Source: Erwinia pyri (GTDB lineage Bacteria > Pseudomonadota > Gammaproteobacteria > Enterobacterales > Enterobacteriaceae). Taken from it: a stretch of 64,000 nt of DNA. Under the pieces are notes generated by a model, which saw only the letters and a program-made list of their open reading frames with translations, had not been told where the DNA came from and did no database searches. Within the stretch, counting starts at the first letter, position 1. Each line of letters begins with the position of its first letter. This document shows positions 50,701 to 64,000 of this stretch, piece by piece. The translations under genes were made by a program, and so were the position numbers. Location: contig NZ_CP132353.1 of NCBI RefSeq assembly GCF_030758455.1, forward strand, positions 372,001 to 436,000, written 5' to 3'.

Positions 50701-52506
50701 ATGGAAGGACAATCTCTTCTGACGGCGGGTGTGGTCTATTTATTTGCGGCGGTGATCGCCGTGCCGATTGCTGCACGGCTGGGGATCGGCGCCGTACTGG
50801 GCTATCTGCTGGCCGGTATTGCTATCGGTCCGTGGGGGCTGGGCTTTATCAGCGACGTTGAGGAGATCCTGCACTTCTCCGAGCTGGGCGTGGTATTCCT
50901 GATGTTTATCATCGGCCTGGAACTGAAGCCCTCAAAGCTTTGGGAGCTGCGGCGCTCGATTTTTGGCGTGGGTGCCGCTCAGGTGATCTTCAGCGCGGCC
51001 ATTTTAGGCGGGTTGCTGTGGCTCACTGATTTTTCCTGGCAGGCAGCAATTATCGGCGGCATTGGGCTGGCGATGTCTTCTACCGCGATGGCGCTGCAAT
51101 TAATGCGCGATAAGGGCATGAACCGTAACGAGTCTGGCCAGCTTGGCTTCTCCGTACTGCTGTTCCAGGATCTCGCGGTGATCCCTGCGCTGGCGCTGGT
51201 ACCTTTGCTTGCCGGTGGCGACAGCGGCCATACCGACTGGATGAAGGTGGGCATAAAGGTGCTGGCGTTTGCCGGCATGCTGGTGGGCGGGCGCTATCTG
51301 CTTCGCCCTATCTTCCGCTTTATTGCCGCTTCGGGCGTTCGGGAGGTATTTACTGCGGCGGCGCTGTTACTGGTGCTCGGTTCGGCTCTGTTTATGGATG
51401 CGCTGGGTCTCTCTATGGCGCTGGGAACCTTTATCGCCGGCATTCTGCTGGCAGAAAGTGAATACCGCCATGAACTGGAAATCGCAATCGATCCCTTTAA
51501 AGGGCTGCTGCTGGGGCTGTTCTTTATCTCGGTAGGCATGGCGTTGAATCTGGGCGTGCTTTACACCCACATTGTTGAAATCCTGGTGGGCGTGATAGCG
51601 CTGGTGTCGATCAAAGCTGGCGTGCTTTATCTGCTGTCGCGCATCTTTGGGCTGCGCAGCTCCGAACGACTGCAGTTCTCTGGCGTACTGAGTCAGGGCG
51701 GGGAATTCGCCTTTGTTCTCTTCTCGGCTGCCTCTTCCGCTAAACTGTTCAGTGGCGACCAGATGCCGCTGCTGCTGGTCACCGTCACGCTGTCGATGAT
51801 GACCACGCCGTTGCTGCTGCAGGGCGTCGATAAAATCCTTGAGCGGCGCTTTAACGAGGGGGATGAAAACCAAGAGAAGCCCTTTGTTGAGGATGATAAG
51901 CCCCAGGTCATCGTGGTTGGATTTGGCCGCTTCGGTCAGGTCGTTGCCCGTTTGCTGATGGCCAATGAAAAGCGCATTACGGTTCTGGAACGCGATATCA
52001 GCGCCGTGAGCCTGATGCGAAAATATGGTTACAAAGTATACTATGGTGATGCGACAGAGCTGGAGCTGCTGCGAGCCGCAGGCGCGGAGACGGCACAATC
52101 TATCGTCATCACCTGCAACGGCCCGGAAGATTCCATGGAGATTGTGCATCTCTGTCAGCATCATTTCCCGCATTTACAGATCCTCGCCCGCGCGAGGGGG
52201 CGTGTGGAAGCTCACGAGTTGCTGCAGGCGGGTGTGACGCAGTTCTCACGCGAAACCTTCTCCAGTGCGCTTGAGCTGGGGCGTAAAGCGTTGATGACAC
52301 TGGGCATGCATCCGCATCAGGCGTTCCGCGCCCAGCAGCATTTCCGCCGTCTGGATATGCGTATGCTGCGTGAACTGATGCCCAATCATTCGGACAGTCA
52401 GCAAATCTCCCGCGTGAAAGAGGCAAGACGCGAGCTGGAAGATATTTTTCAGGCGGAGATGCAGCATGAAAAACGGCAGTTTGACGGCTGGGACGAATAT
52501 GAATAG
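50701..52506 (+). CDS. kefB: Glutathione-regulated K+/H+ antiporter KefB
   Basis: Releases K+ and acidifies the cytoplasm when electrophiles form glutathione adducts. The 601-aa protein has 12-13 membrane segments of the CPA2 type (residues 1-380) and a C-terminal RCK/TrkA-N domain ([17 protein letters not shown] near residue 402) that binds glutathione. The same length as E. coli KefB. It follows kefG directly and precedes yheV. Confidence 0.97.
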   Translation: MEGQSLLTAGVVYLFAAVIAVPIAARLGIGAVLGYLLAGIAIGPWGLGFISDVEEILHFSELGVVFLMFIIGLELKPSKLWELRRSIFGVGAAQVIFSAAILGGLLWLTDFSWQAAIIGGIGLAMSSTAMALQLMRDKGMNRNESGQLGFSVLLFQDLAVIPALALVPLLAGGDSGHTDWMKVGIKVLAFAGMLVGGRYLLRPIFRFIAASGVREVFTAAALLLVLGSALFMDALGLSMALGTFIAGILLAESEYRHELEIAIDPFKGLLLGLFFISVGMALNLGVLYTHIVEILVGVIALVSIKAGVLYLLSRIFGLRSSERLQFSGVLSQGGEFAFVLFSAASSAKLFSGDQMPLLLVTVTLSMMTTPLLLQGVDKILERRFNEGDENQEKPFVEDDKPQVIVVGFGRFGQVVARLLMANEKRITVLERDISAVSLMRKYGYKVYYGDATELELLRAAGAETAQSIVITCNGPEDSMEIVHLCQHHFPHLQILARARGRVEAHELLQAGVTQFSRETFSSALELGRKALMTLGMHPHQAFRAQQHFRRLDMRMLRELMPNHSDSQQISRVKEARRELEDIFQAEMQHEKRQFDGWDEYE

Positions 52507-52514
52507 GAGGCTTT

Positions 52515-52709
52515 ATGCGTAAAAGATTTATTGCCGGTGCCACCTGCCCGAGCTGTAAAGCTCAGGATACGCTGGCGCTGTGGCAGGAAAATAATATCGA
52601 TGTTGTTGAATGCGTTAAATGTGGTCATCAGATGCGCGAGGCCGATAAACAGGTGCGCGAGCAGGTCAGAACCAACGAGCAGGTGATCGGTATTTTCCAT
52701 CCTGAGTAG
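52515..52709 (+). CDS. yheV: YheV, small zinc-ribbon protein
   Basis: The 64-aa protein has two CxxC pairs, CPSC (residues 10-13) and CVKCGH (residues 35-38), forming a probable zinc ribbon. It lies 8 bp after kefB with an AGGAGG site, as in E. coli. Function unknown. Confidence 0.93.
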   Translation: MRKRFIAGATCPSCKAQDTLALWQENNIDVVECVKCGHQMREADKQVREQVRTNEQVIGIFHPE

Positions 52710-52849
52710 CGTTATCGCTCAGCTTTTTTTAAGCTGTAACACACAGCCGCGTTGAAATTCGTTACAATCGGCGCAATTAAGAGTCCTTATGCGTTGGCAA
52801 ACAGCTCAACAAACTCAGGACTCAACGTTCTCAACGGTTAGGAGTAATC

Positions 52850-53404
52850 ATGAAAGTAGCTAAAGACCTGGTGGTCAGCCTGGCATACCAGGTACGTACA
52901 GAAGACGGCGTGTTGGTCGATGAGTCTCCGGTGAGCGCACCGTTGGACTACCTGCACGGTCATGGTTCCCTGATCTCAGGCCTGGAAAAAGCCCTGGAAG
53001 ACCATGAAGCGGGTGACAAGTTTGAAGTTCACATCGCTGCCAATGACGCATACGGCCAGTATGATGACAACCTGGTACAGCGCGTTCCGAAAGACGTTTT
53101 CATGGGTGTTGATGAACTGCAGGTTGGCATGCGCTTCCTGGCAGAAACCGATCAGGGCCCGGTGCCGGTCGAAATCACCGAAGTGGAAGACGAGCACGTT
53201 GTGGTTGATGGTAACCACATGCTGGCGGGGCAGGATCTGAACTTCAACGTTGAAGTGGTTGCCGTACGTGAAGCAACTGCGGAAGAGCTGGCGCACGGCC
53301 ATGTTCACGGCGAAGATGGCCATCATCACGACCACGACCATGATCACGACCACGATCACGGTAAAGGCGGTTGCGGCACTGGCGGCTGTGGTTGCAGCCA
53401 CTAA
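52850..53404 (+). CDS. slyD: FKBP-type peptidyl-prolyl isomerase and metallochaperone SlyD
   Basis: Folding helper that also delivers Ni to hydrogenase. The 184-aa protein has the split FKBP domain with the IF insert (residues 1-150) and a His/Asp/Cys/Gly-rich metal-binding tail beginning HGHVHGEDG and ending GGCGTGGCGCSH. The tail contains a run of about five His-Asp dipeptides. Followed by a strong terminator. Confidence 0.97.
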   Translation: MKVAKDLVVSLAYQVRTEDGVLVDESPVSAPLDYLHGHGSLISGLEKALEDHEAGDKFEVHIAANDAYGQYDDNLVQRVPKDVFMGVDELQVGMRFLAETDQGPVPVEITEVEDEHVVVDGNHMLAGQDLNFNVEVVAVREATAEELAHGHVHGEDGHHHDHDHDHDHDHGKGGCGTGGCGCSH

Positions 53405-53420
53405 GCCTCTGTGCTGACGT

Positions 53421-53447
53421 AAAAGGCCACCTGCGGGTGGCCTTTTT
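53421..53447. terminator. Terminator between slyD and slyX
   Basis: AAAGGCCACC and GGTGGCCTTT pair around TGCG with T-rich sequence on the right and A on the left, so both convergent genes can use it. Confidence 0.93.
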
Positions 53448-53476
53448 GCTTTCTGCGTCGCAAGCCTGCTCAGGCA

Positions 53477-53695
53477 TTAATAATGAGGCGGGGGCGTCTC
53501 TTCAGATTGCGAAGCGATCATCGACGGCGCAGCAGATTTGAGCTTATCCGTCAGCAGGCGCATCTGCTCGCGCAGGCGGGCCATCTCCAGCTCATGATGA
53601 ATCACCGTTTGGTTAAGCTCCTCAAGGGTATGTTCCTGAAAGGCCAGCCGGCTTTCCAGCATCTCCATTCGCTCTTCAAACAATGATTGTTGCAT
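53477..53695 (-). CDS. slyX: SlyX, small coiled-coil protein
   Basis: The start at [14 protein letters not shown] gives 72 aa, as in E. coli; AGAGGAAA lies upstream. Heptad-like [19 protein letters not shown] and [14 protein letters not shown] indicate a coiled coil, and the protein ends in PPPHY, a conserved SlyX tail. Function unknown. Convergent with slyD and divergent from fkpA. Confidence 0.94.
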   Translation of the reverse strand: MQQSLFEERMEMLESRLAFQEHTLEELNQTVIHHELEMARLREQMRLLTDKLKSAAPSMIASQSEETPPPHY

Positions 53696-53971
53696 ACGCT
53701 TTCCTCTTGTTACTGCGCTGGTCGTTATCGTGACCGAATGCGCTGATTCTAACGGGAAAGTGCAGGCTGAAATAGGGAATTCAGGTAAATTTTGGCCCGG
53801 CAGTTGAAAAATCGTTTCGGCGCCTGCATCTCTGTGGTGAAACTTTCGCAAAGGAACGGGGTCGGAAGTTAACTTAGTTTTCATTGCGGGATTTTTCTCG
53901 CGCACAGTTATAGTACAGGTCCTGCCTGTAAACGATTTCCGAGGTGAGAGGCTTCGGTTTTGGAGAAATGG

Positions 53972-54805
53972 ATGAAATCACTGTTTAAAGTCACACTGTT
54001 AGCCACCACCATGGCCGTTGCGCTGAATGCGCCACTGGCAATGTCCGCCGAAACCACGCCGGCCACTACGGCTCAGCAGGCACCACAGCAAGCTCCGAAG
54101 AACGCAGCCTTCAAAAATGATGACCAGCAGTCCGCCTATGCGCTGGGTGCGTCACTGGGTCGTTACATGGAAAACTCGCTGAAAGAGCAAGAGAAGCTGG
54201 GCATCACGCTCGATAAAGATCAGCTGATCTCCGGTGTTCAGGACGCTTTTGCTGGCAAGAGCAAACTCTCTGACCAGGAAATCGAACAGACTCTGCAATC
54301 CTTTGAAGCCCGTGTGAAAGGCGCTGCACAGGCGAAGATGGAAAAAGACGCGAAAGAGAACACCGAAAAGGGTGAAGCCTTCGCCACCAAATTCGCCAAA
54401 GAAAAAGGCGTGAAGAAAACTGACTCTGGCCTGCTTTATCAGGTTGAGAAAGAGGGATCGGGCGATGCGCCAAAAGACAGCGATACCGTTGTAGTGAACT
54501 ACAAAGGCACGCTGATTGACGGCACCGAGTTCGATAACTCCTACACGCGCGGTGAGCCGCTCTCCTTCCGTCTGGATGGCGTGATCCCAGGCTGGACTGA
54601 GGGTCTCAAGCACGTGAAGAAAGGCGGTAAGATCAAACTGGTTATCCCACCACAGTTGGCTTACGGTAAAAACGGCGTTCCGGGCATTCCGGCTAACTCT
54701 ACCCTGGTCTTCGATGTTGAGCTGCTCGACATTAAACCAGCTGCCAAAGCAGACGCAAACGCGCCAGCACCGGCAGAAGCCCCAGCGGCAACGCAGGCTA
54801 AATAA
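53972..54805 (+). CDS. fkpA: Periplasmic FKBP-type peptidyl-prolyl isomerase FkpA
   Basis: Periplasmic chaperone and prolyl isomerase of the sigma-E response in E. coli. The start at [18 protein letters not shown] gives 277 aa with a signal peptide ending near AMSA (residue 26). An N-terminal dimerisation domain (residues 45-145) precedes the FKBP domain ([20 protein letters not shown] to [10 protein letters not shown], about residues 167-255). The tail is Ala/Pro-rich. I could not identify a sigma-E promoter with confidence in the 276-bp slyX-fkpA gap. Confidence 0.96.
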   Translation: MKSLFKVTLLATTMAVALNAPLAMSAETTPATTAQQAPQQAPKNAAFKNDDQQSAYALGASLGRYMENSLKEQEKLGITLDKDQLISGVQDAFAGKSKLSDQEIEQTLQSFEARVKGAAQAKMEKDAKENTEKGEAFATKFAKEKGVKKTDSGLLYQVEKEGSGDAPKDSDTVVVNYKGTLIDGTEFDNSYTRGEPLSFRLDGVIPGWTEGLKHVKKGGKIKLVIPPQLAYGKNGVPGIPANSTLVFDVELLDIKPAAKADANAPAPAEAPAATQAK

Positions 54806-54811
54806 TCTCTT

Positions 54812-54843
54812 AACCGCCACATCCCGTGTGGCGGTTTGCTTTT
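54812..54843 (+). terminator. Terminator after fkpA
   Basis: AACCGCCACA and TGTGGCGGTT form a 10-bp perfect stem with a TCCCG loop, followed by TGCTTTTCTT. Confidence 0.88.
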
Positions 54844-55001
54844 CTTCTGCAGCTTTTCCCGGTTTATGCGCTCTCTGGCATTTCATGACAAAGGTCAGGA
54901 CAGGCGTTTCTGATATTTGATAGACTGTCCCCCACGCATTTTCATCAGAACGAGTCTGCCCTTGTGCCGTGCGACAGGCTCTTTAAAAGGGTGGTGTCTT
55001 A

Positions 55002-55724
55002 ATGTCTGGTTCAATTTTTACCGGTGATCTGGCCGATCTGGAATTACTGGAACAGCATCCCTTCGCGCAAACTGACTTTGATATCCTTAAATCCTACGAA
55101 GCCGTGGTCGATGGGCTGGCGATGCTGATCGGTTCTCATTGTGAAATCGTGCTGCACTCGCTGGAAGATTTAAAGTGCTCGGCGGTCAGAATTGCCAATG
55201 GCGAACATACAGGACGAAAAATTGGCTCCCCTATTACCGATCTGGCTCTGCGGATGCTGCATGACATGACCGGCGCGGACAGCAATGTCTCCAAAGCCTA
55301 CTTCACCCGTGCTAAAAGCGGCGTGCTGATGAAGTCGGTGACGATTGCCATCCGTAACGGTGAGCAGCGCGTCATTGGTTTGCTCTGCATCAACATGAAT
55401 CTGGATGTGCCTTTCTCCCAGATTATGGCCACGTTTATGCCACCGGAAACGCATGATGCGGCCTCCGCGGTAAACTTTGCCACCTCGGTTGACGATTTAG
55501 TGATGCAGACGCTGGAGTTCACCATTGAAGAGGTGAGCGGCGATCGTAACGTCTCTAACAATGCCAAAAACCGGCAGATAGTACTTAACCTCTATGAAAA
55601 GGGGATCTTTGATATCAAAGATGCCATTAACCAGGTTGCTGAACGGCTGAACATCTCTAAGCACACCGTTTATCTCTATATCCGCCAGTTCAAAAGTGGT
55701 GATTTCCAGGGACAGGAGCGCTGA
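55002..55724 (+). CDS. yheO: YheO, PAS/HTH DNA-binding regulator
   Basis: The 240-aa protein has the YheO-like PAS domain ([20 protein letters not shown] to [18 protein letters not shown]) and a C-terminal helix-turn-helix ([21 protein letters not shown], about residues 206-226), related to DauR-type regulators. Its target is unknown. The stop codon shares one base with the tusD start (TGATG), so expression is coupled to the tRNA-thiolation genes. Confidence 0.93.
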   Translation: MSGSIFTGDLADLELLEQHPFAQTDFDILKSYEAVVDGLAMLIGSHCEIVLHSLEDLKCSAVRIANGEHTGRKIGSPITDLALRMLHDMTGADSNVSKAYFTRAKSGVLMKSVTIAIRNGEQRVIGLLCINMNLDVPFSQIMATFMPPETHDAASAVNFATSVDDLVMQTLEFTIEEVSGDRNVSNNAKNRQIVLNLYEKGIFDIKDAINQVAERLNISKHTVYLYIRQFKSGDFQGQER

Positions 55725-56110
55725 TGCGTTACGCTTTACTGGTCACCGGACCGGCCTATGGCACTCAGCACGCCAGCAGCGCTTATCTTTTTGCGCGGGC
55801 ACTGCTGGCGGCGGGACATGAGCTGGAAAGCGTATTCTTCTACCGTGAAGGCGTGCTGAATGCCAGCGAGCTGATCTCTCCTGCCAGCGATGAGTTTGAT
55901 TTAAGCCAGGCGTGGCAGCAGCTACACAGAGAACAGGGCATCAAACTCAATATCTGTGTGGCGGCGGCACTGCGCAGGGGAATTACCGATCGGCAGGAAG
56001 CGGATAATCTGAATCTGCCGGGCGCTAATCTGGCAGAGGGATTTCAGCTGGCCGGATTAGGCGCCCTGGCTGAAGCCGCATTAACCTGTGAACGTCTGGT
56101 GCAGTTCTGA
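55724..56110 (+). CDS. tusD: Sulfurtransferase subunit TusD
   Basis: Part of the TusBCD complex that relays sulfur from TusA to TusE for 2-thiolation of tRNA wobble uridine (mnm5s2U). The 128-aa protein carries the active cysteine C78 in [11 protein letters not shown]. One-base overlaps with yheO and tusC. Confidence 0.96.
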   Translation: MRYALLVTGPAYGTQHASSAYLFARALLAAGHELESVFFYREGVLNASELISPASDEFDLSQAWQQLHREQGIKLNICVAAALRRGITDRQEADNLNLPGANLAEGFQLAGLGALAEAALTCERLVQF

Positions 56111-56469
56111 TGAACCGCGTCGCGTTTATATTTACCCAGCCGCCGCACGGAAGCAGCGCCGGACGGGAAGGGCTGGATGCGGTAATGGCTATGTCAGCAT
56201 TAAGTGAAGAGGTGGCGCTGTTTTTTGTCAGCGACGGCATCTTCCAGCTGCTGCCGGGGCAGGATCCTGACCAGGTTCTGGCGAGAAATTATATCGCTAC
56301 CTTTGGCGTGCTGCCTTTATATGACCTTGAACATTTCTACGTCTGTTCAGCTTCGCTTGCCGAACGGGGTGTGAGCGCCGATCGGGTGACGGTACTGCCT
56401 GCTGAAGTTTTAGCCCCTGAAGCACTTCGCGCAGCGCTGAAAAAGTACGATCGGATCATTACGTTTTGA
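56110..56469 (+). CDS. tusC: Sulfur relay protein TusC
   Basis: The 119-aa DsrF-like subunit of Tus[24 protein letters not shown] and [16 protein letters not shown] are typical. No catalytic cysteine is needed in TusC. It starts within the tusD stop codon and ends 7 bp before tusB. Confidence 0.95.
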   Translation: MNRVAFIFTQPPHGSSAGREGLDAVMAMSALSEEVALFFVSDGIFQLLPGQDPDQVLARNYIATFGVLPLYDLEHFYVCSASLAERGVSADRVTVLPAEVLAPEALRAALKKYDRIITF

Positions 56470-56476
56470 GGACGCT

Positions 56477-56764
56477 ATGCTGCATACTCTGCTGAATTCG
56501 CCTTATCGCTGCGATTTTAACGCGATGGTGAGATTTTTTTCTGCCGGTGACGATCTTCTTCTTTTACAGGATGGCGTTATTGCGGCTATTACAGGCAGCC
56601 GTCCCCTTGAAATTCTGTTATCTGCCCCTATATCCCTGTATGTGCTGCAAGAAGATATCGTCGCGCGCGGGCTTTCTGCTCAAATTTCAACCAGTGCGGC
56701 CACAGTAAGCTATACTGATTTCGTCGCGCTGACGGTAAAAAATTCGCAACAAATGACCTGGTAA
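56477..56764 (+). CDS. tusB: Sulfur relay protein TusB
   Basis: The 95-aa DsrH-like subunit of TusBCD, with MLHTLLNSPYRCDF and DDLLLLQDGVIAAITGS. GAGG lies just before the ATG. Last gene before the str operon promoter. Confidence 0.95.
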   Translation: MLHTLLNSPYRCDFNAMVRFFSAGDDLLLLQDGVIAAITGSRPLEILLSAPISLYVLQEDIVARGLSAQISTSAATVSYTDFVALTVKNSQQMTW

Positions 56765-56786
56765 TGCACGATATCCTGGTTATTTC

Positions 56787-57831
<1,045 letters not shown>

Positions 57832-57852
57832 CAGCCCCGTAGTTGTTATTAA

Positions 57853-57885
57853 CCCAGCGGGCGTCCCAGTGACTTACCCGCTGGG
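57853..57885 (+). other. Hairpin in rpsG-fusA spacer
   Basis: CCCAGCGGG (57853-57861) and CCCGCTGGG (57877-57885) form a 9-bp stem with a 15-nt loop, without a clean T run; it lies in an expressed operon and is not expected to terminate. Confidence 0.6.
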
Positions 57886-57894
57886 GTTTACTAA

Positions 57895-60039
<2,145 letters not shown>

Positions 60040-60052
60040 GCTACAGTTTTAA

Positions 60053-61294
<1,242 letters not shown>

Positions 61295-61340
61295 TTGAGA
61301 TAATTTGAAATGGCGGGGCAGGTCTCCGTCATAGCAAATA

Positions 61341-61367
61341 AAAAGAGCACTTCGGTGCTCTTTTTTT
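61341..61367 (+). terminator. str operon terminator
   Basis: AAAAGAGCAC-TTCG-GTGCTCTTTT with seven T: a classic UUCG-loop intrinsic terminator after tufA. Confidence 0.96.
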
Positions 61368-61403
61368 ATGCCCGCAATTCAGCCCGATTGCGGAAGCTGG
61401 CAT

Positions 61404-61422
61404 TGTAATAAAAACGATTCGC
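61404..61422 (+). promoter_or_regulatory. Fur-like site upstream of bfd
   Basis: TGTAATAAAAACGATTCGC shares 14 of 19 positions with the feo Fur box of this window but only 11 of 19 with the consensus. It lies 38 bp before bfd, near a TAAGAT -10-like box (61431-61436). bfd is iron-repressed in E. coli. Confidence 0.5.
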
Positions 61423-61460
61423 ATTTACACTAAGATCAGAAAATGTACTGGAGTAGCAAA

Positions 61461-61655
61461 ATGTACGTCTGCTTGTGTAATGCCGTCAGTGATAAAACAA
61501 TTCGTGAAGTGGTTCGCCGTTACCAGCCCAAATCGATACAGCATCTTCGTCAACTGGTCCCGGTTGGCAAGCAGTGCGGCAAATGCATCCGCGCCGCGCG
61601 TGAAATAATGGACCATGAGCTACAGCACGTCCCGCAATACAAAGAGATTGCCTGA
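61461..61655 (+). CDS. bfd: Bacterioferritin-associated ferredoxin Bfd
   Basis: Carries electrons to bacterioferritin to release stored iron. The start at MYVCLCNAVSD gives 64 aa. Cysteines C4, C6, C39 and C42 hold the [2Fe-2S] cluster. Precedes bfr by 84 bp. Confidence 0.97.
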   Translation: MYVCLCNAVSDKTIREVVRRYQPKSIQHLRQLVPVGKQCGKCIRAAREIMDHELQHVPQYKEIA

Positions 61656-61739
61656 TAATCTCCCTGCAATTTGTCATGCTTTTTTGACTTCCTTCAATCC
61701 GCATCTACGATCTACTTAACTGGAAGCGGAGGAAACAAA

Positions 61740-62216
61740 ATGAAGGGCGATATAAAAATCATCAGTCATCTCAACAAATTGCTTGGAAATGAGTTAGTTG
61801 CTGTTAATCAGTATTTCCTGCACGCGCGGATGTTCAAAAATTGGGGGCTGATACGCTTAAACGATATCGAATACCATGAGTCTATCGATGAGATGAAGCA
61901 TGCGGACAAATATATAGAACGCATCCTTTTTCTTGAAGGCATTCCCAATTTGCAGGATCTTGGCAGGCTGCGTATCGGGGAAGATGTGGAAGAGATGCTG
62001 AAGTCAGATTTGCAGCTTGAACTGGAGGGGGCAAGGGATCTCCGGGAAGCGATCGCCCATGCAGACAAAGTCCACGATTATGTCAGCCGGGATATGATGA
62101 TTACCATTCTGGAAGATGAAGAGCATCATATCGATTTTCTGGAAACGGAACTCGACCTGATAAGCAAAATTGGCATACAGAATTATCTGCAGTCACAAAT
62201 TAAAGTAGAAGAGTAA
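61740..62216 (+). CDS. bfr: Bacterioferritin
   Basis: 24-subunit heme-containing iron store. The 158-aa protein starts at [16 protein letters not shown] with GGAGGAAA upstream. Heme ligand M52 and ferroxidase residues E18, E51, H54, E94, E127 and H130 are all present. Confidence 0.98.
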   Translation: MKGDIKIISHLNKLLGNELVAVNQYFLHARMFKNWGLIRLNDIEYHESIDEMKHADKYIERILFLEGIPNLQDLGRLRIGEDVEEMLKSDLQLELEGARDLREAIAHADKVHDYVSRDMMITILEDEEHHIDFLETELDLISKIGIQNYLQSQIKVEE

Positions 62217-62248
62217 TACAGGACAGAAAGATGCAGTTGTATAAATTT

Positions 62249-62278
62249 ACGCCGCTGAAACAGAGACTTCAGCGGCGT
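62249..62278 (+). terminator. Hairpin after bfr
   Basis: ACGCCGCTGAA and TTCAGCGGCGT form an 11-bp perfect stem with an 8-nt loop, followed by TACTGTTT; a probable terminator with a weak T tract. Confidence 0.65.
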
Positions 62279-62347
62279 TACTGTTTCTGAACCTGACTGA
62301 TACCTCCTGTTTCCCATCCGCCTTCTTCAGCACCTCCGATAAACAGG

Positions 62348-62375
62348 TTGCTTTATGTGCTCAGGCACGTATAAT
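62348..62375 (+). promoter_or_regulatory. S10 operon promoter
   Basis: TTGCTT (62348-62353), 16 bp, TATAAT (62370-62375). Transcription would start near 62382, giving a leader of about 170 nt before rpsJ. Confidence 0.88.
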
Positions 62376-62381
62376 GCGCGG

Positions 62382-62862
<481 letters not shown>

Positions 62863-62882
62863 TCAGGTCATTGAGCGATTGA

Positions 62883-64000
<1,118 letters not shown>

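Noticed and set aside
53800-53900. Sigma-E promoter for fkpA (GAAACTT ... TCGGA, or GGAAGTT)
   Set aside because: The -10 elements do not fit the consensus well and several alignments are equally possible.

Overview
The window is a stretch of enterobacterial chromosome. Gene order and proteins follow the E. coli/Salmonella region from feoAB to the S10 ribosomal operon, but several genes are missing and others are inserted. The moderately GC-rich sequence and the insertions and losses suggest a non-E. coli member of the order, perhaps Erwiniaceae (Erwinia/Pantoea-like). That placement is inference from gene content, because no search could be run.

Layout: the 5' end of a YcjM-like sugar phosphorylase gene (1-134, minus) is followed by a Fur-controlled feoAB pair without feoC, then tex and greB (minus) and ompR-envZ (plus). 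Next come pckA, hslO-hslR and igaA (minus; yrfG is absent), nudE, mrcA (minus), and the DNA-uptake/pilus-like operon hofMNOPQ. The housekeeping cluster aroK-aroB-damX-dam-rpe-gph-trpS follows. Opposite it lie cysG and nirDB (nirC is absent), with a textbook FNR plus NarL/NarP promoter. A codA cytosine deaminase gene without codB is inserted between nirB and tsgA. ppiA, an unusual fic gene, pabA and ArgR-controlled argD come next, then yhfK and crp (minus), yhfA, prkB, yheU and yheT (minus). A LysE-type exporter and a complete taurine operon tauABCD are inserted before yheS. The right part holds kefG-kefB-yheV, slyD, slyX, fkpA, yheO-tusDCB, the str operon (rpsL-rpsG-fusA-tufA), bfd-bfr, and the start of the S10 operon (rpsJ-rplC-rplD, cut by the window end).

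Regulatory sequences that can be read directly include a Fur box at feo, an FNR box with a NarL/NarP 7-2-7 site exactly 28 bp away at nirB, CRP-like and PurR-like sites between tsgA and ppiA, a pair of ARG boxes 3 bp apart at argD, the str and S10 promoters, the S7 translational operator, the S10 leader hairpin, and a series of intrinsic terminators.

The most unusual gene is fic at 35378-35938. Its first ~30 codons look like the small antitoxin YhfG (normally a separate gene just upstream) and they run directly into the Fic catalytic core. The fused protein has lost the inhibitory glutamate of the antitoxin motif (Gly29) and carries Lys125 where the catalytic motif normally has Asp/Glu. It looks like a class I toxin-antitoxin pair that collapsed into a single chain, with both key residues changed. 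Second-tier observations are a hairpin with a promoter-like TATAAT in its loop just upstream of fic, a degenerate 56-bp tandem repeat between argD and yhfK, and long U-tract-less hairpins at damX/dam and fusA/tufA.
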